Of a stretch of DNA of 64,000 nt, positions 8,573-15,858 are shown piece by piece. Both the position numbers and the translations under genes were made by a program. Source of the stretch: Desulfovibrionaceae bacterium (GTDB lineage Bacteria; Desulfobacterota; Desulfovibrionia; Desulfovibrionales; Desulfovibrionaceae). The DNA is taken from NCBI GenBank assembly GCA_016932995.1, contig JAFGBU010000017.1, forward strand, positions 28,337-92,336. Direction: 5' to 3'. The first letter of the stretch is position 1. Each line of letters begins with the position of its first letter. Under the pieces are notes generated by a model. It did no database searches. It saw only the letters and a program-made list of their open reading frames with translations, and was not told the origin of the DNA.

Positions 8573-9310
8573 GGAGGCCCGCTGGGCCAGAAGGTCGAGG
8601 TCGCCGCCCGCGGCCAGGCCCAGGTAGGACATGTACTGGCGCACGGTCTCCTGGAGAAAGGGGTTGGCCTCGGCAATGGTCGCGAACAGCTCCTGGTCCT
8701 CGGTCATCATCTTGCGGGCCGAGTCCAGGCGGCGCTTCAGCGACGGGGTGACGAACATCTCGATGCCCGGGACCTGGCGCATGGAGGCCAGAAAGACCAC
8801 CGTGGTCGTGAAGTTCAGGCCCTGGACATAGGCCATGGCCCGGTCGTGCTGCTCGGCCGTGGCCTCGAAGGGGCTGAAGCCCAGCCTGGACATCAGCCCG
8901 GACACGCGCCCGAGGGCCGCCTCCCCGCGGCCCGGGACCAGGGCCACCCGGGGGGTGAAGCCCTCGGGTATCTCGGGCCCGAACAGGGGGTGCGCGCCGA
9001 CCACGGGCCCGGGATGGGCCGCGAGCATCTGCTCCATGGGCCGGACCTTGACCGAGCAGACGTCGATCAGGATCGTGTCCGGGTCCAGGAACGGGCAGAC
9101 CCGCTCAAGGGTCTCGGCCATGGCCGTGACCGGCACGCTCAGCAGGACCAGGTCCGCGCCGGACACGGCCCGGACCACGCTTCCTTTGTCCAGGGGCCGG
9201 CCCAGGGTCCGGACCTCGATTGCGGCCTCCCGCGCCCGCTCGCAGATGAGCCGGCCCATGCGGCCCGAGGCCCCGGCCAGGGCCATGGTCTTTATTTCCC
9301 GGCCGTCCAT
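8555..9310 (-). CDS. tyrA: Prephenate dehydrogenase
   Basis: Oxidative decarboxylation of prephenate to 4-hydroxyphenylpyruvate in tyrosine synthesis. 251 residues, a short monofunctional form without an ACT or chorismate mutase domain. N-terminal Rossmann glycine motif in ALAGASGRMGRL (about 10-21), then LIDVCSVKVRPM and VGAHPLFGPE. The ATG at 9310 shares one base with the aroA stop (TAATG) and has a GGAGG site. An upstream in-frame ATG at 9343 lies inside aroA. Odd feature: the protein ends Ser-Trp-Trp-Trp-Arg-Asp. This Trp run is probably kept for its codons, as a Trp sensor for the genes that follow, and not for enzyme function; that is inference. Confidence 0.93.
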   Translation of the reverse strand: MDGREIKTMALAGASGRMGRLICERAREAAIEVRTLGRPLDKGSVVRAVSGADLVLLSVPVTAMAETLERVCPFLDPDTILIDVCSVKVRPMEQMLAAHPGPVVGAHPLFGPEIPEGFTPRVALVPGRGEAALGRVSGLMSRLGFSPFEATAEQHDRAMAYVQGLNFTTTVVFLASMRQVPGIEMFVTPSLKRRLDSARKMMTEDQELFATIAEANPFLQETVRQYMSYLGLAAGGDLDLLAQRASWWWRD

Positions 9311-10635
9311 TATTGCCCGCCTCCGGCCCGGACCTTGGCCCACTCATCCCAGAAATCCGGAAATGACTTGGCCACGCAGCCCGGATCGTCCAGCCGGGCG
9401 TCGATGCCCGCCAGGCCGAACAGGGCCAGGCTCATGGCCATGCGGTGGTCGCCGCGGGTGGCGAAGTCGATGCGCCTGCCCGCGGGCAGGGGCGCGGGCT
9501 CGATAACGATGCCGTCGTCGAGCAGGGCGGTCCGGCACCCGGTCTTGGCTATCTCCGCGGCCAGGACCTCCAGGCGGTCGGACTCCTTTATGCGCAGGTG
9601 GGCCACGTTGCGGATGGTCGTCGGCCCGTCGGCAAAGGCCGCGACCACGGCCACCGTGGGCACCAGGTCCGGGCAGCGGCCCATGGTCAGCTCCTGGCCC
9701 GACAGCTTGCCGGGCATGACCGCGACCCCCTGCTCGTCCCACTTGGCCCCTGCGCCCATGCGGGTCAAGATGTCCAGGATGGCCCGGTCGCCCTGCAGGG
9801 AGCCCACGGCCAGGCCCTTGACCGTGACCGGGGCCGGGCCCACGGCCCCGGCGGCCAGGAAGTACGAGCCGTTGCTCCAGTCGCCCTCGACCCGGTAGGC
9901 GCAGGCCGAGGGCCTGCCGGGCAGGACCACGAACCTCAGGCGGCCGGGCTCAACGGCCCGGATGGACCGCCAGGGGACCTGGACCCAGGCCTCGCGCTCC
10001 AGGACCTCGGCCCGGAAGGCGATCTTGAAGTCCTCCATGGTCTTCAGGGTCAGGGCCACGTAGGGCCAGGACACGGCCTTTTGCCCGACCACGGACACGG
10101 TCACCGGGCCCTTGGCCAGGCAGGAGGCCATGAGCAGGCCGGAGAGGTATTGGCTGCTCTCCTCAAGGCTTATGTCCACTTGGCCGGCCTCAAATCCTCG
10201 GCTTTCCATGATAAACGGCGGGCAGCCCGGCTCGCCCTCCCAGATGAAGCCCACGCCCAGGCCCTCCAGGGCCCGGGCTAGCTCGCCCACCGGCCGTTGG
10301 TGCAGCCTGCCCCGGCCGAAGACCCGGAAGCGGCCGCCCACGGCCGCGGCCACTGCCGTGAGCAGGCGGCAGGAGGTCCCGGACTCGCCCATGTCCAGGT
10401 CAACGGCCTGGTCCGGGGCCTTGCGCTCCTCGGGGATGCCCCGGACCTGGACGCGGCGGTCCTGTTTTTTGAAGGCCGCGCCGCACGCGGCCAGGCAGGA
10501 CACGGTCCTCTCGGTGTCCTGGCTGACGAGCAGGTTCTCCACAACCGACTCGCCCCTGGCCAGGGCCGCGGCCATGAGCGCCCGGTGGGACAGGGACTTG
10601 GAGGCCGGGGCGTTGACGCTCACCGGGGGTCTCAT
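9310..10635 (-). CDS. aroA: 3-phosphoshikimate 1-carboxyvinyltransferase (EPSP synthase)
   Basis: Joins PEP to shikimate 3-phosphate, the penultimate step to chorismate. 441 residues. Shikimate-binding NAPASKSLSHRALM at the N-terminus (about 8-21), MGESGTSCRLL, ESSQYLSGLLMA, GDWSNGSYFLA, KESDRLEVLAAEI and TRGDHRMAMSLALFG. The start at 10635 shares one base with the pheA stop (TGATG). Translation from further upstream would run into pheA. The SGTSCRLL loop, where the family usually has a GNAGT motif, is divergent and could affect glyphosate sensitivity; this is unverified. Confidence 0.95.
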   Translation of the reverse strand: MRPPVSVNAPASKSLSHRALMAAALARGESVVENLLVSQDTERTVSCLAACGAAFKKQDRRVQVRGIPEERKAPDQAVDLDMGESGTSCRLLTAVAAAVGGRFRVFGRGRLHQRPVGELARALEGLGVGFIWEGEPGCPPFIMESRGFEAGQVDISLEESSQYLSGLLMASCLAKGPVTVSVVGQKAVSWPYVALTLKTMEDFKIAFRAEVLEREAWVQVPWRSIRAVEPGRLRFVVLPGRPSACAYRVEGDWSNGSYFLAAGAVGPAPVTVKGLAVGSLQGDRAILDILTRMGAGAKWDEQGVAVMPGKLSGQELTMGRCPDLVPTVAVVAAFADGPTTIRNVAHLRIKESDRLEVLAAEIAKTGCRTALLDDGIVIEPAPLPAGRRIDFATRGDHRMAMSLALFGLAGIDARLDDPGCVAKSFPDFWDEWAKVRAGGGQ

Positions 10636-11741
10636 CAGCGTATGTCCCCGCTGTCCTGCTGGGCCCCGGCCGGGTACGAGCCCAGGACGCGCAGGGTGTG
10701 GCAGTTGTCTTTCAGCTCGGCGAGCAGGCTTTCGTATTCCGCGCTGCTCAGGTCGCACTCCAGGTCCGCGAAGAACACGTACTTCCACTTCTCGCCCCGG
10801 AAGGGCCGCGACTCCAGCTTGGTCAGGTTGATGTTCCTGCCGGCCAGGGTGTTGAGCACCCCGGCCAGGGCCCCTGGCCGGTCCGGGGTGGTGAACAGGA
10901 TCGAGGTCTTGTCGCGGTTGCCGCCCTTGGAGGGCGCCGGGCCGATGACCAGGAACCTGGTCCAGTTGTCCGGCAGGTCCTCCAAATGCTCGGCCAGGAC
11001 GTTTAGCCCGAACATGTTGCTCAGCCTGTGGCTGCCGATGGCCGCGGCCCCGGGGCTGCCCGCGGCCAGCTCAGCGGCCCGGGCCGTGCTCGCGGCCGGG
11101 ATCAGCGGCCTGCCGGGCAGGTTGTTCTTGAGCCACTCGCCGCACTGCTCCAGGGCCTTGGGGTGCGAGTGGACCTCGCGGACCTCGGACAAGACCTTGG
11201 CCGAGCTCAGCAGGCTGTGGCTGATGCGGCAGAATATCTCGGCCTGGATGAACACCGGGTAGCGCATGAACAGGTCCGCGGCCTGGCCCACTGTGCCCTG
11301 GAGCGAGTTCTCGAGCGGTATGACCCCCATCTCGGCCTCGCCGTCGGCCACGGCCCTGAAGATGTCCTCGAACCCGTCCCTGGGCGTGAGCTCCGCGGAA
11401 TGGCCCAGGTACTCTATCCCCGCGAAGTAGGAAAAGGTGCCCTCCGGGCCCAGGTACACGACCCGCTCGGGCCGCTGCAGGCGGCGGGAGGAGGACAAGA
11501 CCTCGCGGTAGATGGCCCGCAGGTGCTTCTCGGGCAGGGGCCCGGGGTTCTCCCGGCACAGGCGCTCCAGGACCTCCTTCTCCCTGAAGGGCTTGAACAC
11601 CGGCTCGCCGCCGGACTTGACCCGGCCCACGGCCAGGCTGATCCCGGCCCTCTGGTTCAGGAGCTCGAGTATTTGGCTGTCGATCTCGTCTATCCTGGCC
11701 CTCAGGGGGCCGATGGCCTTGTTTTCCTCGCTCTTTGCCAT
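10635..11741 (-). CDS. pheA: Bifunctional chorismate mutase / prephenate dehydratase
   Basis: Commits chorismate to phenylalanine. 368 residues with three parts in order: an AroQ chorismate mutase helix bundle (about 10-90, LRARIDEIDSQILELLNQRA), a prephenate dehydratase domain (from about 95, YLGPEGTFSYFAG, with NSLQGTVGQAADL), and a C-terminal ACT domain (TPDRPGALAGVLNTLA and LESRPFRGEKW) that holds the Phe-binding ESRP motif. The protein is therefore expected to be feedback-inhibited by Phe. The start at 11741 follows the previous stop by 5 bases. Confidence 0.96.
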   Translation of the reverse strand: MAKSEENKAIGPLRARIDEIDSQILELLNQRAGISLAVGRVKSGGEPVFKPFREKEVLERLCRENPGPLPEKHLRAIYREVLSSSRRLQRPERVVYLGPEGTFSYFAGIEYLGHSAELTPRDGFEDIFRAVADGEAEMGVIPLENSLQGTVGQAADLFMRYPVFIQAEIFCRISHSLLSSAKVLSEVREVHSHPKALEQCGEWLKNNLPGRPLIPAASTARAAELAAGSPGAAAIGSHRLSNMFGLNVLAEHLEDLPDNWTRFLVIGPAPSKGGNRDKTSILFTTPDRPGALAGVLNTLAGRNINLTKLESRPFRGEKWKYVFFADLECDLSSAEYESLLAELKDNCHTLRVLGSYPAGAQQDSGDIR

Positions 11742-11746
11742 GTGCT

Positions 11747-12718
11747 CTAGGCCTCTTTTATGTCTTCCTTGATGCGCATGCCGAAGTGCCTGCCTGCCTG
11801 GTCCGTGCGGCACAAAATCTCGTCCCCGGGCTTGAGACTGACCACGCTCACCGGCTCGCCCCCGGGCCTGACCACGCGGATGGTCTCGGCGTTCTGGAGG
11901 AATATCTGGCCCGTGGCCTTGCCGGCCTTGGCCGTGATCAGGAGCATGGGCCGGACCTCGACCTTGACCCGGCCCACGGTGGCCAGGCCCGCGGAGCCGT
12001 CGGCCGAGACCACCAGGACCTCGCTGCCGGCCCGAAGCTCCTCCAGGTAGGAGGTCTTGTCCCCGGGCATCTGGGCGTAGGCGTGCACCGCCCCGGCGTT
12101 GATCCGGAAGGGCCGGGCCGCGACATAGGGGTTGGACTCGGTCTCGGCGTGGACCAGGAAGGTGAAGGCGCTGGAGTTGCCGACCAGCATGCCCTGGCCG
12201 GTTTTGAGCATGGAGATGGTGTCCACGCAGACCCGGTGGCCCAGGCCGGCCGGGTCAATGGCCGTGACCTTGGCCTTGACCAGGTCCAGCCTGCCCTGGC
12301 TGATCTTGATCTCGGCCACGATGGCCTTGAGCTCGGCCGCGGCCTCGGGCAGGACCACCAGGGTGTCCACGCCGCGCTCCAGTATCCCGGCCGCGAGCCG
12401 GGCCCGGTCCAGGGACTCGACCTCCACGGCCAGGCCCTCGGTCTGGGCCAGGAGGTTCTCGACCGGGATGATCTCCCAGCCCTTGGCCAGGACGACCATC
12501 TGGCCGGACTTGAGCCTCTTGGCCGCGTCCTGCTCGTCGGACTTGGCCTTGAGCTCTATGCGGGTTGCGGCCTCCGGGGTCAGGACCTCGACCCGGCCCA
12601 GGGCCTTGACCGCGTCGAGGCGGTCGGCCTCGACCATGATCGCGTCCACCCCGGACTCCAGGGCCAGGGTGACCAGCTTCTTCTGAAAGGGCACGGCCTT
12701 GAAGATGATCTTTTTCAT
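11747..12718 (-). CDS. 3-dehydroquinate synthase II (archaeal type)
   Basis: Converts 2-amino-3,7-dideoxy-D-threo-hept-6-ulosonate (ADH) to 3-dehydroquinate by oxidative deamination and cyclisation. 323 residues, unrelated to classical AroB. Recognised from MLVGNSSAFTFLVHAETESNPYVAARPFRINAGAVHAY, LRAGSEVLVV and the C-terminal RTDQAGRHFG. The start at 12718 is 11 bases after the ADH synthase stop. The upstream in-frame continuation overlaps that gene and looks non-coding. The pair of this gene and its partner replaces DAHP synthase and AroB. Confidence 0.92.
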   Translation of the reverse strand: MKKIIFKAVPFQKKLVTLALESGVDAIMVEADRLDAVKALGRVEVLTPEAATRIELKAKSDEQDAAKRLKSGQMVVLAKGWEIIPVENLLAQTEGLAVEVESLDRARLAAGILERGVDTLVVLPEAAAELKAIVAEIKISQGRLDLVKAKVTAIDPAGLGHRVCVDTISMLKTGQGMLVGNSSAFTFLVHAETESNPYVAARPFRINAGAVHAYAQMPGDKTSYLEELRAGSEVLVVSADGSAGLATVGRVKVEVRPMLLITAKAGKATGQIFLQNAETIRVVRPGGEPVSVVSLKPGDEILCRTDQAGRHFGMRIKEDIKEA

Positions 12719-12729
12719 GTCCCCCCCGC

Positions 12730-13527
12730 TCAGGCCTTGAGCGTTTCCAGGGTCTCCCGGACCCCGGCGTTCTCGTGCACGATCCTGCTCAGCGCGGCCA
12801 CCAGCCTCTGCGGGGAGTCGGCCTGGAACACGTTGCGGCCCACGGACAGACCGGCGCCGCCGGCCATGAGCGAGTCCGCGACCATGCGCAGAAAGGCCTC
12901 GGTGCTGCCCATCTTGGGGCCGCCGGCGATGACCACGGGCACGCAGCAGGCGTCGACGACCCTGGCAAAGGAGTCCGGGTCCCCGGTGTAGGGCACCTTG
13001 ACCACGTCCGCGCCGAGCTCCACGCCCACCCGGGCGCAGTGGGCGACCATGTCGGGATCGAACTCGCTCTTCACCTTGGGGCCGCGGGCGTAGACCATGG
13101 CCAGCAGGGGCACGCCCCAGGAGGCCGCGTCCGCCGCGATCCTGCCCAGGTCCCTGAGCATGCCGGCCTCGGTCTCGTCCCCGAGGTTGACGTGCACGCT
13201 CACCCCGTCCGCGCCGAGGCGCACGGCCTCTTCCACCCCGCAGACCAGGGTCTTGGCGTTGGGGAACGGGGACAGGGAGGTGCTCGCGGACAGGTGCACG
13301 ATGAGCCCGATGTCCTTGCCCTGGGTGCGGTGTCCGCAGCGGACCAGGCCCTTGTGCATGAGCACGGCGTTGGCCCCGCCGGCAACGATGTTGCCCACGG
13401 CCTCGCGCATGTCCACGAGGCCGTGGATGGGCCCCACGCTCACCCCGTGGTCCATGGGCACGATTATGGTCCGTTTGGTGTCCCGGTTGAAGATGCGCTC
13501 CAGCCTGATCGCCTTTCCGATATGCAT
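12730..13527 (-). CDS. 2-amino-3,7-dideoxy-D-threo-hept-6-ulosonate synthase (ADH synthase)
   Basis: First step of the alternative shikimate entry: condenses aspartate semialdehyde with a 6-deoxy-5-ketofructose 1-phosphate-derived unit. 265 residues, class I aldolase fold like archaeal MJ0400. Candidate catalytic residues are Asp 26 ([11 protein letters not shown]), Tyr in [10 protein letters not shown], and the Schiff-base Lys in [14 protein letters not shown]. The phosphate site is seen in [10 protein letters not shown]. The ATG at 13527 has AAGGAGA upstream. It is the first structural gene of the supra-operon and follows a 208-base leader. Annotation pipelines often call this family fructose-bisphosphate aldolase; the context beside 3-dehydroquinate synthase II argues for ADH synthase. 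Confidence 0.9.
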   Translation of the reverse strand: MHIGKAIRLERIFNRDTKRTIIVPMDHGVSVGPIHGLVDMREAVGNIVAGGANAVLMHKGLVRCGHRTQGKDIGLIVHLSASTSLSPFPNAKTLVCGVEEAVRLGADGVSVHVNLGDETEAGMLRDLGRIAADAASWGVPLLAMVYARGPKVKSEFDPDMVAHCARVGVELGADVVKVPYTGDPDSFARVVDACCVPVVIAGGPKMGSTEAFLRMVADSLMAGGAGLSVGRNVFQADSPQRLVAALSRIVHENAGVRETLETLKA

Positions 13528-13577
13528 GACCGCTCTCCTTGTTGCTCCCCGGCCCGCTTGCCCAAGCCGGGGCAACC

Positions 13578-13617
13578 AAACAAAAGGGCCGCCGGCTTGT
13601 CTGCGCCTGCGGCCCTT
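13578..13617 (-). terminator. Attenuator terminator in the aromatic operon leader
   Basis: In the minus-strand transcript AAGGGCCGC (13617-13609) pairs perfectly with GCGGCCCTT (13592-13584). The helix can extend inwards by GGC/GCC past an A-G mismatch, leaving an 8-base loop. TTTTGTTT follows. It lies 51 bases before the ADH synthase ATG and after the leader peptide, so it would stop transcription before the first structural gene. Confidence 0.85.
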
Positions 13618-13675
13618 GAGAGGTTTTTCGGTTTCCCAGCCCCTTAAGGCTGCACCCCTCCCCCGACCGCGGCGC
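13603..13675 (-). promoter_or_regulatory. Candidate antiterminator of the aromatic operon leader
   Basis: GCGCCGCGG (13675-13667), which starts 4 bases after the last aromatic codon of the leader peptide, pairs with CCGCAGGCGC (13612-13603) with only one bulged A. The second strand overlaps the 5' half of the terminator stem, so the two helices exclude each other. A further perfect 9-bp pairing, CCCAGCCCC (13732-13724) with GGGGCTGGG (13643-13635), joins the start of the leader peptide to the bases just after its stop. Confidence 0.65.
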
Positions 13676-13736
13676 GGCTGTACCAGTACCAAAAATAATA
13701 GGCGGCAAAGCTGCTCTGGTTGGGGGGCTGGGTCAT
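13644..13736 (-). CDS. Aromatic leader peptide (attenuator sensor)
   Basis: A 30-codon open frame: ATG at 13736, TAA at 13646-13644. The peptide starts [12 protein letters not shown], continues YYFWYWY at residues 13-19, and ends [11 protein letters not shown]. Eight aromatic residues fall within codons 10-19, and Phe, Tyr and Trp are all present. This is the hallmark of a ribosome-mediated attenuator that senses several aminoacyl-tRNAs. It is followed by terminator and antiterminator hairpins and by an operon that makes exactly those three amino acids. No strong Shine-Dalgarno precedes the ATG (only GGGG 14 bases away), and the likely transcription start is within a few bases of it, so it may be nearly leaderless. 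Confidence 0.88.
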   Translation of the reverse strand: MTQPPNQSSFAAYYFWYWYSRAAVGGGVQP

Positions 13737-13744
13737 GGCAACAG

Positions 13745-13774
13745 GCACTACCCCAGGGCCTCGGGCCGTGTCAA
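13745..13774 (-). promoter_or_regulatory. Promoter of the aromatic supra-operon
   Basis: A perfect TTGACA (13774-13769) is followed after 18 bases by TAGTGC, a poor -10 match. The predicted start would be about 13738, two bases from the leader peptide ATG. The same layout (TTGACA, 18 GC-rich bases, TAGT, short gap, ATG) is found before trpB2. The weak -10 makes the exact start uncertain. Confidence 0.5.
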
Positions 13775-13979
13775 CCCGTTTTTTCAATATTCCACCCCAC
13801 TAATCTCAGGTCCCTGCTTCCAATTTTGGAAACCAAGCGCATATATGACTTATCAGATTTTTATTTTTTGACAAATTTATCAAAAATAGACTGCAATTTT
13901 AACGCTAATGTCTAGATTTGTGGCCCGGCTTTGGACCGATTTTTTTACAAAAATCAATAATTAAAAGACGTTGTAACTT

Positions 13980-13995
13980 TGGCCCAGGGGTTGCT
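13980..13995 (+). promoter_or_regulatory. Sigma-54 (-24/-12) promoter of amt
   Basis: TGGCCCAGGGGTTGCT differs from the TGGCAC-N5-TTGCW consensus at a single position. The GG (13981-13982) and GC (13993-13994) pairs are separated by exactly 10 bases. The predicted start near 14006 gives a 33-base leader with an AAGGAGG site before the amt ATG. AT-rich DNA at 13850-13975 upstream would suit IHF-type bending, but no clear NtrC site was recognised. Confidence 0.8.
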
Positions 13996-14038
13996 CTGTC
14001 TTTGCCCAGCCAACCGTCTGTCCACAAGGAGGATCGTG

Positions 14039-15418
14039 ATGTCTCTTTCAATTTCGCGCAGCCCAAAAAGGCCCTGGCCGCTGTTGCTCGGCCTGGGCCT
14101 GTTCGGGACCCTCTCCTGGGCCGGCCCGGCCCTGGCCGCGGACGCGGCCTGCCTGAGCCAGGACAACGCCGACCTGCTCTGGACCCTGCTGGCCGCCATC
14201 CTGGTCATGTTCATGCAGCCCGGCTTCGCCATGGTCGAGTGCGGCTTCACCCGGGCCAAGAGCGCGGGCAACATCCTGATGAAGAACTTCGTGGACTTCT
14301 CGGCCGGGTCGATCGTCTTTTTCCTGTTCGGCTTCGGGCTCATGTTCGGCAACGACGTCGGCTCGTTCATCGGCTGGTCCGGCTTCGGGCTCAGCGACCT
14401 GGCCGTGGGCGGGGAGAACTGGAACTGGAACATGACCTTCTGGTTCTTCCAGTCCGTGTTCGCGGCCACGGCCGCGACCATCGTGTCCGGCGGGATCGCC
14501 GAACGCACCAGGTTCGGGGCCTACCTCTTGATTTTGATCATCGTCAGCGGCCTGATCTATCCCATCTCCGGGCACTGGGCCTGGGGCGGGCTGTGGGGCG
14601 GCGAGGGCGGCTGGCTCGAGTCCATGGGCTTCATAGACTTCGCCGGGTCCAGCGTGGTCCATTCCGTGGGCGGCTGGATCGCCCTGGCCGGGGCCATTGT
14701 GGTCGGCCCGCGCGTCGGGAAGTACGCCCCGGACGGCAAGCCCAGGGCCATTCCCGGCCACAACATCCCCCTGGCCGCCCTGGGCGTGTTCATCCTCTGG
14801 TTCGGCTGGTTCGGCTTCAACCCCGGCTCCACGACCAGCGCGGACTCGACCATAGGCTACATCGCCGTGAACACCAGCCTGTCCGCCTGCGCGGGCATGG
14901 TCGCCTCCATGGCCTTTTCCTGGCTGCGCTTCGGCAAGCCGGACATCTCCATGAGCATGAACGGCGTCCTGGCCGGGCTGGTGGCCATCACCGCGCCCTG
15001 CTTCACCGTGACCCCGGCCGCGTCCATGCTCATCGGCCTGATTGCCGGGGTCTTGGTGGTCGCGTCCATCGAGTTCATCGACAAGGTGCTCAAGGTCGAC
15101 GACCCCGTGGGCGCGGTCTCGGTCCACGGCGTGTGCGGCGCGTTCGGGACCATTGCCGCGGGCCTGTTCACCCACCCGGCCTTAAACCACGGCCTGGGCG
15201 GGCTGCTCTACGGCGGCGGGTTCAAGCTCCTGGGCGTGCAGCTTTTGGGCGCGGGGGCCTTTTTCCTCTGGGCCTTCGGCGCGGGGCTGCTGGTCTTCGG
15301 GGCCCTCAAGGCCCTGGTCGGGGTGCGGGTGACCGAGGACGACGAGCTGAAGGGCCTGGACATATCCGAGCACCACATGGAGTCCTACAGCGGGTTTCAG
15401 ATATTCAGGACCGAGTAG
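14039..15418 (+). CDS. amt: Ammonium transporter (Amt family)
   Basis: 459-residue inner-membrane ammonium channel. N-terminal signal peptide (LLLGLGLFGTLSWAGPALAA), then eleven membrane segments of the Amt/MEP/Rh fold. Characteristic stretches are MVECGFTRAKSAGNILMKN, FWFFQSVFAATAATIVSGGIAERT, HSVGGWIALAGAIVVGPR and the second conserved block HGVCGAFGTIAAGLF. The ATG at 14039 has AAGGAGGATCGTG upstream; an earlier in-frame start lacks a site and crosses the sigma-54 promoter. It is followed after 27 bases by the PII gene, the usual pair in which PII plugs the channel when nitrogen is plentiful. Confidence 0.96.
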   Translation: MSLSISRSPKRPWPLLLGLGLFGTLSWAGPALAADAACLSQDNADLLWTLLAAILVMFMQPGFAMVECGFTRAKSAGNILMKNFVDFSAGSIVFFLFGFGLMFGNDVGSFIGWSGFGLSDLAVGGENWNWNMTFWFFQSVFAATAATIVSGGIAERTRFGAYLLILIIVSGLIYPISGHWAWGGLWGGEGGWLESMGFIDFAGSSVVHSVGGWIALAGAIVVGPRVGKYAPDGKPRAIPGHNIPLAALGVFILWFGWFGFNPGSTTSADSTIGYIAVNTSLSACAGMVASMAFSWLRFGKPDISMSMNGVLAGLVAITAPCFTVTPAASMLIGLIAGVLVVASIEFIDKVLKVDDPVGAVSVHGVCGAFGTIAAGLFTHPALNHGLGGLLYGGGFKLLGVQLLGAGAFFLWAFGAGLLVFGALKALVGVRVTEDDELKGLDISEHHMESYSGFQIFRTE

Positions 15419-15445
15419 CCGCGAGGGACCGCGGGGAGAAAGATC

Positions 15446-15778
15446 ATGAAGCTGATAATCGCCTACATCAGGCCCGAGAGGCTCAACCAGGTCAAGCAGG
15501 AGCTCTACGCCAGGGGCATATACTCCATGTCCGTGACCAACGTCCTGGGTTCGGGCCGCCAGAAGGGCTACACCGAGACCTACCGCGGCGTGGTCAGCGA
15601 GGTGAACCTGCTCAAGAAGGACCGGTTGGAGATCGGCGTCGAGGAGGACCGCCTGGACGCGGCCCTGGAGGCCGTCGCCAAGGGCGCCCGGACCGGCAGG
15701 GAGGGCGACGGGGTCGTGTTCGTGCTCGACGTGGCCGGGTGCCTGCGCATCCGCACCGGCGCGGACGGGGTCGGCTGA
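15446..15778 (+). CDS. Nitrogen regulatory PII protein (GlnB/GlnK family)
   Basis: 110 residues, the normal PII length. N-terminal MKLIIAYIRPERL, T-loop GRQKGYTETYRG, B-loop TGREGDGVVFVLDV, C-terminal LRIRTG. PII senses 2-oxoglutarate and ATP/ADP, and here most likely gates the Amt protein encoded just upstream. Aligned by eye on E. coli GlnB, the T-loop uridylylation Tyr 51 (RGAEY) is replaced: the segment reads RGVVSEVNLL. Modification by GlnD at that site is therefore not expected. Confidence 0.93.
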   Translation: MKLIIAYIRPERLNQVKQELYARGIYSMSVTNVLGSGRQKGYTETYRGVVSEVNLLKKDRLEIGVEEDRLDAALEAVAKGARTGREGDGVVFVLDVAGCLRIRTGADGVG

Positions 15779-15802
15779 TCCCCTGTCTGGTCTTGGGGCC
15801 CG

Positions 15803-15837
15803 AAAAAAGGGGCGCGGGTTGTTCCCGCGCCCCCTTT
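15803..15837. terminator. Bidirectional terminator between the PII gene and metK
   Basis: Stem GGGGCGCGGG / CCCGCGCCCC with a 5-base loop. Six A precede it and CTTT follows on the plus strand, so the minus-strand transcript of metK has six U after the stem. It serves two convergent units. Confidence 0.9.
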
Positions 15838-15858
15838 CAGTTGTCCGCTCTTGTCCGT

